NCBI GenBank assembly: GCA_035634255.1 | Contig: DASQDI010000082.1 | Coordinates: 1-7,747, forward strand | Source of the DNA: DATLMR01 sp035634255 | GTDB lineage: Bacteria > Acidobacteriota > Blastocatellia > UBA7656 | Reading direction: 5' to 3' | DNA: 7,747 bases | Part shown: one piece after another, positions 1 through 5,109 of the stretch | Layout of the letters: the number at the start of each line of letters is the position of its first letter | Numbering within the stretch: the first letter of the stretch is position 1 | Made by a program: the position numbers and the translations under genes | The notes under the pieces: generated by a model | Database searches by the model: none | Told to the model about the DNA's origin: nothing | The model's input: only the letters and a program-made list of their open reading frames with translations

Positions 1-29
1 TTGCTCGCCCGTTCGTTTGCGTCTATGAT
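1..29 (+). promoter_or_regulatory. candidate sigma70-type promoter for comM
   Basis: A TTGCTC box (1-6) and a TATGAT box (24-29) are separated by 17 bases. The -10 matches consensus at five of six positions; the -35 matches only in its TTG. It lies about 75 bases upstream of the comM start and at the very edge of the window, so upstream context cannot be judged. This is pattern matching only. Confidence 0.35.
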
Positions 30-102
30 TGGGAGCGTCATTACCTGTAGTCCCGCGGTTTCCCCTCCTGTTCAAAAATAACCCACGCTCACGAGAGGTG
101 AG

Positions 103-1647
103 ATGCTTTTCAAGACAATCAGCGCCGCCGTTTACGGCATCGATGCGTACGTGGTTGATGTCGAGATTGATTTGAGCGCGAGGGCCGGGGACGGAACGTC
201 GCCCAGCTTCACTATGGTCGGGCTGCCCGACACGGCCGTGCGCGAGAGCCGCGAGCGGATCAGGGCGGCAATCAATAATTCCGGACTCTTTTTCCCCATC
301 CATAAAGTGACGGTCAACCTCGCCCCGGCCAACGTCAAGAAGGAAGGGTCGAGCTTCGACCTGCCGATAGCCGTCGGGATACTGGGAGCCAACGGCGACC
401 TGAAGGCCGAAGAACTCGACGACACTTTGATCGTCGGGGAACTATCTCTCGATGGCCGAGTGCGCCCGGTCAAAGGGGCGCTTTCGATTGCGGTCGCCGC
501 GCGGGACAGGGGGGCGAAGAGGGTTCTGATGCCCGAAGAGAACGCGCGCGAGGCGGCGGTGGTGAGCGGCCTGAGCGTCTTTGCCGTCTCTTCACTCAGG
601 GCCGTGATCGACCTGCTCAACGCGGAGTCGCCGCCCGCGCGCGTCGAAATAAACGGCGGCTCCCTGCTTTCGAGCCTGAGCCAATACCCGGTCGATTTCT
701 CCGAAGTCAAGGGGCAGCTTCACGCCAAGCGCGCGCTCGAAGTCGCGACGAGCGGGGGGCATAACATAATTCTCATAGGCCCCCCGGGCTCGGGGAAGAC
801 GATGCTGGCGAAACGGATCCCTACCATCCTCCCACCCCTTACCTTCGAGGAGTCGATTGAGGTGACTAAAATACACTCGGTCTCGGGCCTGACCGAGAGC
901 CTAGGCCTGGTCACTTCGAGGCCGTTCCGCTCGCCGCACCATACGATCTCCGACGCGGGGCTGATCGGCGGAGGGAGCGTGCCGCGCCCCGGCGAAGTCT
1001 CGCTCGCGCACAACGGGGTGCTCTTCCTCGACGAATTGCCGGAGTTCGAGAGGAACGTGCTTGAGGTGCTGAGGCAGCCGCTCGAAGACGGAAAGGTTAC
1101 GATCAGCCGCGCGTCGATGTCTCTGACGTTCCCCTCAAGCTTCATGCTCGCCGCCGCGATGAACCCCTGCGCGTGCGGGTTCTACAACGACCCGACGAGG
1201 GAGTGCAAGTGCTCGCCCGTACAGATACAGAGGTACGTCTCGAAGGTCTCGGGCCCGCTGCTCGACCGCATCGACATACACATAGACGTGCCGGCCGTGA
1301 AGTTTAAGGAACTGGCGGGGGACTCCCCCGGGGAGTCGTCGGAGGAGGTCCGAGCCCGCGTTGTGAAGGCCAGGAAGGTTCAACTGGAGAGATTCAGGGG
1401 CGAGCGGGTGTTCTGCAACGCGCAGATGAGCCCGCGGCTGATCCGAAAGTTCTGCCGGATCGACGCGGCGTCGAAGGGGCTGCTTGAGAATGCGATCACG
1501 CGGCTGGGGCTGTCGGCGCGGGCCTACGACCGCATCCTGAAGGTGAGCCGCACGCTTGCGGACCTCGAAGAGCGCGAGCACATCTCGACAGAGCACGTGG
1601 GCGAGGCTATACAGTACCGCTCGTTGGATAGGAACTTCTGGACGTAA
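103..1647 (+). CDS. comM: ComM/YifB-family AAA+ ATPase (Mg-chelatase-like)
   Basis: A full-length 514-residue protein, the usual size for the family. Residues 1-180 form the N-terminal ChlI-like domain with the typical opening (SAAVYGIDAY near residue 7). The AAA+ core follows: Walker A GPPGSGKT at 226-233, Walker B VLFLDEL at 306-312, and an LLDRID arginine-containing motif at 386-391. A four-cysteine cluster (C356, C358, C368, C370) sits in the NPCACG segment, as is usual for this family. The C-terminal Mg-chelatase domain starts near residue 440 (LSARAYDRILK at 470-480). Family knowledge: ComM is a hexameric helicase that promotes branch migration during natural transformation, in the cytoplasm; despite the Pfam name it is not a chelatase. 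The ATG is preceded by AGAGGTGAG (94-102), and the N-terminus matches family starts. No clear intrinsic terminator follows. dprA, another transformation gene, lies 3.4 kb downstream. Confidence 0.95.
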   Translation: MLFKTISAAVYGIDAYVVDVEIDLSARAGDGTSPSFTMVGLPDTAVRESRERIRAAINNSGLFFPIHKVTVNLAPANVKKEGSSFDLPIAVGILGANGDLKAEELDDTLIVGELSLDGRVRPVKGALSIAVAARDRGAKRVLMPEENAREAAVVSGLSVFAVSSLRAVIDLLNAESPPARVEINGGSLLSSLSQYPVDFSEVKGQLHAKRALEVATSGGHNIILIGPPGSGKTMLAKRIPTILPPLTFEESIEVTKIHSVSGLTESLGLVTSRPFRSPHHTISDAGLIGGGSVPRPGEVSLAHNGVLFLDELPEFERNVLEVLRQPLEDGKVTISRASMSLTFPSSFMLAAAMNPCACGFYNDPTRECKCSPVQIQRYVSKVSGPLLDRIDIHIDVPAVKFKELAGDSPGESSEEVRARVVKARKVQLERFRGERVFCNAQMSPRLIRKFCRIDAASKGLLENAITRLGLSARAYDRILKVSRTLADLEEREHISTEHVGEAIQYRSLDRNFWT

Positions 1648-1754
1648 GGAGCGGGATTCAAAAGCCTTCGTTCCTGGCTGTAAGCGAACATTGGTGGCGC
1701 TGCCCATATATAGGGTCGGCTTTCCCTTATGCCACAACACAGAGAGGGGTAAGG

Positions 1755-1934
1755 GTGGGAATATCAATTGCCTGTTACAAGTTTGCCTTTGTTGACCCAT
1801 CCGCTCCAATTTGCGTATACACAGTTACAGATGCTTGCAACTGCAAATGTAAAAGCGCTGAGGTAATACTCGATCCTAAAGGTGTAAACTGTTCAATCAA
1901 CCGGTTCTTAATAGACAAGGAGGGGATACGATGA
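1755..1934 (+). CDS. candidate small cysteine-containing ORF coupled to the downstream gene
   Basis: A 59-codon frame starting at GTG 1755, with purine-rich AGAGGGG (1743-1749) placed 5 bases upstream. The same frame is open from 1632, but GTG 1755 is the first ordinary start codon. The product would hold six cysteines (residues 7, 20, 28, 30, 32, 46), with C28-C30-C32 in a CNCKC cluster, and end in ...DKEGIR. It has no obvious signal peptide and I recognise no family. Its TGA (1932-1934) overlaps the ATG (1931) of the secreted cysteine-rich gene as ATGA, the geometry of translational coupling. The hand-counted GC is about 42 percent (76 of 180), far below the flanking genes, so it is either acquired DNA or a non-coding leader. 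Against coding: it uses codons rare in the neighbours (ATA, TCA, AAA, TTA), and a candidate promoter lies inside it. A real gene is possible but unproven. Confidence 0.35.
   Translation: MGISIACYKFAFVDPSAPICVYTVTDACNCKCKSAEVILDPKGVNCSINRFLIDKEGIR
1792..1821 (+). promoter_or_regulatory. candidate promoter for the secreted cysteine-rich gene
   Basis: TTGACC (1792-1797) and TATACA (1816-1821) are separated by 18 bases. Transcription would start near 1828 and give a leader of roughly 100 bases before ATG 1931. The site lies inside the candidate small ORF at 1755-1934, so it competes with, or adds to, the model in which both are cotranscribed. The leader holds a small inverted repeat, TTGCA-ac-TGCAA (1835-1846). 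Confidence 0.35.
1917..1925 (+). promoter_or_regulatory. strong ribosome binding site of the cysteine-rich gene
   Basis: AAGGAGGGG ends 5 bases before ATG 1931. It is a near-perfect Shine-Dalgarno sequence and fixes the start of the 77-residue gene. It is one of the best reasons to believe this short gene is translated. Confidence 0.75.
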
Positions 1935-2164
1935 GAAGGAAAGGTTCACTAGTTATCATCGTCCTTGCGGTGATGCTTCTGTTCGTGAGCAGCATCAGCT
2001 TCAAATCGAACACCGCGCAGGCGTTCGGCTGCACGCAGTTTTGCGCCAACGCCTACAACGCCTGCATGCTCGAATGCAATGGCGACGCCAATTGTCAGCG
2101 CAGTTGCTGGGTCGATTGGGAATGCTGCAAGTTTATGTGCGACGGCAGCGGCACCTGCTGGTAG
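1931..2164 (+). CDS. secreted cysteine-rich miniprotein with two tandem CX3C-X6-CX3C modules
   Basis: A 77-residue precursor. Residues 1-31 form a classical Sec signal peptide: basic MRRK, hydrophobic core 6-19, and a cleavage site after AQA (31). The mature part would be 46 residues with ten cysteines at 34, 38, 45, 49, 55, 59, 65, 66, 70 and 76. C34-C49 and C55-C70 each read C-x3-C-x6-C-x3-C, joined by five residues, with an aromatic residue three positions after the second cysteine gap begins (Y42, W63). C65 and C76 are extra and could pair with each other. The spacing resembles helical hairpins closed by two disulfides, as in alpha-hairpinins; five disulfides in an oxidising compartment are an inference. 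I recognise no named family. There is no double-glycine leader, lipobox or membrane anchor. The gene follows a strong ribosome binding site and possibly a coupled upstream ORF. The role is unknown; a toxin, inhibitor or metal-binding function is speculation. Confidence 0.75.
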   Translation: MRRKGSLVIIVLAVMLLFVSSISFKSNTAQAFGCTQFCANAYNACMLECNGDANCQRSCWVDWECCKFMCDGSGTCW

Positions 2165-2225
2165 CTGATTGAAAAAGCGGATGCGCGGGGCCGGCGGATT
2201 TCATGAAGGCGGCAATGCGGAAAGA

Positions 2226-2261
2226 GGGGTGCCCGTCGCCCGGTCTTTAGGCAGGCACCCC
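2226..2261. terminator. hairpin between convergent genes, likely bidirectional terminator
   Basis: GGGGTGCC (2226-2233) pairs perfectly with GGCACCCC (2254-2261), and an inner GCC/GGC (2238-2240 with 2250-2252) shortens the loop. Read on the minus strand the stem is followed by TCTTTCC, a weak U-tract, which suits the end of the S9 peptidase gene 13 bases away. On the plus strand there is no T-run, so termination of the cysteine-rich gene there would be weaker. I see nothing else in 2165-2273. Confidence 0.55.
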
Positions 2262-2273
2262 CCACGGGCGTCC

Positions 2274-4304
2274 TTACTTGTTGCCGCTCGCGGCTTGTGA
2301 TTTCTCGGCCTTCACGCGGGCGTCGAACCATGCGAGCTGGCGGCCCACCAGATCGATTATGTGGTTCGGCTCGGTTATGCCGTGGCCTTCGCGCGGGTAC
2401 CGGACGAAGACGACCTCGACACCTCGCTTCCTGAGCGCGCGGTAGTATTGTTCCGCCTGCGCGATGGGGACCCTCCGGTCCTGCTCGCCGTGAGTTATCA
2501 TCAACGGGGTCTTCACGCGGTCGACATGGCTCATCGGAGAGTACTTCGTGTAGGTTTCGCGCGCGACCCAGGGCAGGCCGCCGAAGCCGTACTCCATCAA
2601 GCCGGGGATGTCGCTCTGGCCGTGGAAGCTGTACCAGTCGCTGATGCCCGCGTGCCCGATGGCGGCTTTGAAGCGGTCGGTCTGCGTCACGACCCAGAAA
2701 GTCATGAAGCCGCCGTAGCTGCCTCCCATCACCGCCAGCCTGTCCTGATCGGCCACCCCCATCTTGATCACTTCATCGACGCCCAGCATCAAATCCTGAT
2801 AATCCTTGCCGCCCCAGTCCTTCACGTTCGAGGTGGTGAACCGGTTGCCGTACCCGGTCGAGCCCCTCGGGTTCGGCATCAACACGGCGTACCCGTTCGC
2901 GGCGAAAATCTGCGCGCGGGGTTCAAAGCCGTAGGTGAACCGGCTGTATGGCCCCCCGTGAATCTGTAGGATCAGCGGGTACCGCTTGCCCCGTTCGTAC
3001 CCCGAGGGCTTGACGAGCATGCCTTCGATCTCAAGCCCGTCCGCGCCTTTCCACCTGATGACATCGATGTCGCCGAGGGCGAGGTCTTTGACCTGGGGGT
3101 TCAGGTCGGTCAGTTGTTTCGCGTCCCTGCCCCCGCTCGTGGCGACCCATATGTCTTCGGCTTTCGTCTCGTCTTCGAACGTGAAGGCTATCCTGCTGCC
3201 GTCGGGCGAGAGGTCGAACAATCCGTAGCCCGCGGGCTTATCAAACACGGCTTCGGGATTCCCCCCGCTCACGGGGAACCTGAGAAGCTGGCCATAAACT
3301 CCGACGGCCCCGCTCGCGAGAATCGTCCTGCCGTCGCCCGTCCATTCAATAGAGCCGGAGACCGATTCGGGATAATTCGCCGTGAGGTTCTTCGGCGCGC
3401 CGCCTTCGACCGGGACGACCAGCAGGTCGGTCTTCGCCGCCCAGGAATTCGGGTCGGAGTAAGAGAGGAAGGCCAGATGCCTGCCGTCGGGCGACCAGCG
3501 CGGGGTGGAGTCCGGCCCGACGCCCGTCGTAAGCTGCCGGGGCGCGCCGCCGGAGGCGGAGACCAGATAGATGTCCGTGTTGCGGTCCTCAGAGATGTCC
3601 GTGAATGACGAGTCCTGCGCGCCCGAGCGGCTCCGCACGAACGCCAGCCAGCGCCCATCCGGAGACCACTGCGGGTCGGAGGCCGAGAACGGGCCTTCCG
3701 TTATTCGCTTCTTCTCTTTTTTCTCGGGGTCTATCACCCAGACGTGCGAGTAGGTGTAATCGCTGTCGACCACTATCGCGTCGAACTTCTCTTTCTTTCG
3801 CTTGTCGCGCTCGGCCTTGTCCTTTGCCGTATCGCGGACGACGTAGGCGATTGCCTTGCCGTCGGGCGACCACCGGAACTGCGACACCCCCACCTCTTCG
3901 TCCGTGATTCGCTCGGCCTCGCCGCCCTGCACGGGGATGACCCAGAGCTGATTGCCGCGCGGGGTCGAGCCCGCCGACTGCGCGTCGCGGTTCGCGAGGA
4001 AGGCGATGCGCGTGCCGTCGGGCGACCACTGCGGGGAGGTCTCCCCGCGCTCACCGTTAGTGAGCTTGGTGACCCGGCCTCCGGAGGCCGCGACGAGGTG
4101 GATGTGCGAGTCCCGGCGATTCTCCTTCCTGTTCCACTCGCTCACCGTGAAGGCGATCCATTTGCCATCCGGGGACCAGTTGGGCACGGTGACGGTTTTG
4201 ATCGCGAGGGCGTCTTCGACCGTAATCTTCCGGCTGCCCGCGGCCATCGCTGAAGTGACGATCAGAGCCAGCAGTAAAGCGGTAATAGGAGCGCGTTTAA
4301 ACAT
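2274..4304 (-). CDS. exported S9-family prolyl-oligopeptidase-like serine peptidase
   Basis: A 676-residue protein. Residues 1-22 are a Sec signal peptide (basic start, hydrophobic 8-18, AMA-A cleavage region), so it acts in the periplasm or outside the cell. Residues 30-400 form a TolB/WD40-like beta-propeller with seven repeat signatures: WSPDG at 43, 93, 145, 213 and 270, WTGDG at 321, and LSPDG at 365. The C-terminal alpha/beta hydrolase holds the oxyanion region HGGPYS from 449, the nucleophile elbow GGSYGG (Ser529), Asp609 in GEQDRR and His641 in REGHG, a complete Ser-Asp-His triad. The family cleaves short peptides, often as dipeptidyl or acylaminoacyl peptidases; the exact specificity cannot be read here. 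A lysine-rich charged insert (155-173) lies between blades three and four. The start is supported by AGGAGGGGAGG (4309-4319 on the complement), 4 bases from ATG. Probable use is scavenging of oligopeptides. Confidence 0.93.
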   Translation of the reverse strand: MFKRAPITALLLALIVTSAMAAGSRKITVEDALAIKTVTVPNWSPDGKWIAFTVSEWNRKENRRDSHIHLVAASGGRVTKLTNGERGETSPQWSPDGTRIAFLANRDAQSAGSTPRGNQLWVIPVQGGEAERITDEEVGVSQFRWSPDGKAIAYVVRDTAKDKAERDKRKKEKFDAIVVDSDYTYSHVWVIDPEKKEKKRITEGPFSASDPQWSPDGRWLAFVRSRSGAQDSSFTDISEDRNTDIYLVSASGGAPRQLTTGVGPDSTPRWSPDGRHLAFLSYSDPNSWAAKTDLLVVPVEGGAPKNLTANYPESVSGSIEWTGDGRTILASGAVGVYGQLLRFPVSGGNPEAVFDKPAGYGLFDLSPDGSRIAFTFEDETKAEDIWVATSGGRDAKQLTDLNPQVKDLALGDIDVIRWKGADGLEIEGMLVKPSGYERGKRYPLILQIHGGPYSRFTYGFEPRAQIFAANGYAVLMPNPRGSTGYGNRFTTSNVKDWGGKDYQDLMLGVDEVIKMGVADQDRLAVMGGSYGGFMTFWVVTQTDRFKAAIGHAGISDWYSFHGQSDIPGLMEYGFGGLPWVARETYTKYSPMSHVDRVKTPLMITHGEQDRRVPIAQAEQYYRALRKRGVEVVFVRYPREGHGITEPNHIIDLVGRQLAWFDARVKAEKSQAASGNK

Positions 4305-4337
4305 GAGTCCTCCCCTCCTGTCAGAGCTTTTAAAGGG

Positions 4338-4370
4338 GGCCGGCGGAAGCGCGGGGCGCTCGCGTCGGCC
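4338..4370 (-). terminator. strong hairpin after the two small minus-strand genes
   Basis: On the minus strand GGCCG pairs with CGGCC (plus-strand 4366-4370 with 4338-4342), and an inner AGCGC-ccc-GCGCT stem closes a three-base loop, with a few mismatches between. It is followed by CCCTTTAAAA, so the U-tract is short. It sits 7 bases past the stop of the 83-residue gene and 33 bases before the S9 peptidase start. It probably ends or attenuates the upstream operon. I see no clear promoter for the peptidase in the same 73 bases, so read-through may also matter. Confidence 0.5.
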
Positions 4371-4377
4371 TGCCCGG

Positions 4378-4629
4378 TCAATCTTCCACTGTCCAGCGGT
4401 GAATCGGAAGCGACAAAACAGGGTAGCGGTCGCGCAAGGCCGCGACGAGCGCCGGGTAGTCGGCTTTCGGGATCTGGCCCGAGCGCATGCGGTCGCGCAG
4501 CTTGCGGATCTCGAAAAGGTATAGGTCGTTCACGAACTCTCTGACCAGGGCCGGGGGCGTGTCCGGCCCCGGCTTCACGCCGTGGCGGCTCAGGGCATCG
4601 ATGACCGTCGCTCTGTACTTGATGACCAC
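4378..4629 (-). CDS. hypothetical protein, 83 residues
   Basis: Starts with GTG at 4629 and ends with TGA at 4378. The composition is strongly charged and looks mostly helical. It has a conserved-looking core, VNDLYLFEIRKLRDRMRSG (about residues 33-51), then a segment ending in RYPVLSLPIHRW. No cysteine, signal peptide or membrane segment is visible, so it is probably cytoplasmic. I recognise no family and assign no function. It starts 28 bases after the stop of the 81-residue gene upstream, on the same strand, which suggests an operon; a purine-rich AGAGGGCGGGG (4635-4645 on the complement) precedes the GTG. Base composition matches the local genes, which supports real coding. The strand-consistent neighbours and the terminator-like hairpin just after it strengthen the call. 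Confidence 0.65.
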   Translation of the reverse strand: MVIKYRATVIDALSRHGVKPGPDTPPALVREFVNDLYLFEIRKLRDRMRSGQIPKADYPALVAALRDRYPVLSLPIHRWTVED

Positions 4630-4657
4630 GTCGAGCCCCGCCCTCTGAATGATCCCG

Positions 4658-4903
4658 TCAACCTATCGGCATGCCGGGGAGCTTCTTAAGCGCGCCCCTG
4701 ATGATGAGGTCGACCTTCTCCTTCTGACCGTTACTGAAGTCTCGGTCCGAGAGCATGAAGTCTATCTTTCGCGACCCCTGCACCACGGTGAAGAATAACT
4801 TTCCGCTCGCCTCATCGTAAAAAGAGCGCTGGACTATGACACCCGGCGCGATGCTTCTCACAGTCGTCTCAACGCCCGAAATCTTCTTTTTAATATCGTC
4901 CAT
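4658..4903 (-). CDS. hypothetical protein, 81 residues
   Basis: The ATG at 4903 is preceded on the complement by AGGAGG (4908-4913), 4 bases away, a clear ribosome binding site. The protein has alternating charged and hydrophobic stretches suggesting a mixed alpha/beta fold: a probable helix at the start (MDDIKKKI), strands around GVIVQRSF and KLFFTVV, and a C-terminal helix with VDLIIRGALKKL. It has no signal peptide, membrane segment or cysteine, so it is probably a small cytoplasmic protein. I recognise no family. It is the first gene of a probable two-gene unit with the 83-residue protein, and is divergently transcribed from dprA across a 200-base region that carries a candidate promoter for it. 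No link to transformation is shown by the sequence. Confidence 0.7.
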   Translation of the reverse strand: MDDIKKKISGVETTVRSIAPGVIVQRSFYDEASGKLFFTVVQGSRKIDFMLSDRDFSNGQKEKVDLIIRGALKKLPGMPIG

Positions 4904-4934
4904 CCTGCCTCCTGGGAATCTGGTTCGACTCCAT

Positions 4935-4962
4935 ACTTTACCGTAAAAAAGCTGTCAGGCAA
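4935..4962 (-). promoter_or_regulatory. candidate promoter for the two small minus-strand genes
   Basis: Read on the minus strand, TTGCCT (4962-4957) is followed after 16 bases by TAAAGT (4940-4935), about 32 bases before the 4903 start. Each box matches consensus at four positions. The same TAAAGT -10 occurs in the topA promoter candidate. Confidence 0.4.
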
Positions 4963-5011
4963 GCCCCGCGCGCACTTATTGGACCGGGCGACGCGGGGCG
5001 AAGCGGCCCCG
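4963..5011. repeat. overlapping inverted repeats in the divergent intergenic region
   Basis: GCCCCGCG (4963-4970) is perfectly complementary to CGCGGGGC (4992-4999) across 21 bases. The second arm also overlaps another perfect stem: CGGGGC (4994-4999) with GCCCCG (5006-5011), loop gaagcg. The two foldings exclude each other. They sit between the candidate divergent promoters, so they could be an operator, a cruciform or simply GC-rich chance structure. Confidence 0.45.
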
Positions 5012-5019
5012 ATAAGGGC

Positions 5020-5047
5020 TTGACTATTCGGCAGGAACGGATAGAAT
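5020..5047 (+). promoter_or_regulatory. candidate sigma70-type promoter for dprA
   Basis: TTGACT (5020-5025) and TAGAAT (5042-5047) are separated by 16 bases; both match consensus at five of six positions. The predicted transcript would start near 5054, leaving about 55 bases of leader before TTG 5110. The position also argues against starting dprA at the in-frame TTG at 5020, which is part of the -35 box. Confidence 0.55.
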
Positions 5048-5109
5048 CGGCCCCCCAGGTCGCCCTTTCAATTCGATTTTACATTCGCTTTCACGTCGGA
5101 GAAAACCCA

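Noticed and set aside
1..41. Minus-strand ATG at 41-39 opening a 13-codon frame running off the window edge
   Set aside because: Too short to judge, its ribosome binding site (AGG, 3 bases from the ATG) is weak and close, and it overlaps the candidate comM promoter. It could be the start of a divergent gene but cannot be supported here.
1556..1795. 79-codon plus-strand frame overlapping the end of comM
   Set aside because: Most of it is an out-of-frame reading of comM, it has no ribosome binding site, and it is in a different frame from the better-placed small ORF at 1755-1934.
1931..2164. Reading the cysteine-rich gene as a bacteriocin or RiPP precursor
   Set aside because: There is a Sec signal peptide, no double-glycine leader, and no modification, transport or immunity gene nearby apart from the unproven small ORF. 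The activity cannot be assigned.
2361..2969. Long plus-strand open frame inside the peptidase gene
   Set aside because: It lies fully antisense to the well-supported S9 peptidase. The arginine/valine/alanine-rich translation is what a GC-rich gene gives in the complementary frame, with no family motif. The other long frames inside 2986-4253 on both strands are rejected for the same reason.
4963..5011. CRISPR-like or attachment-site reading of the intergenic repeats
   Set aside because: Only inverted, not regularly spaced direct, repeats are seen, and there is no integrase, tRNA or duplicated flank in the window.
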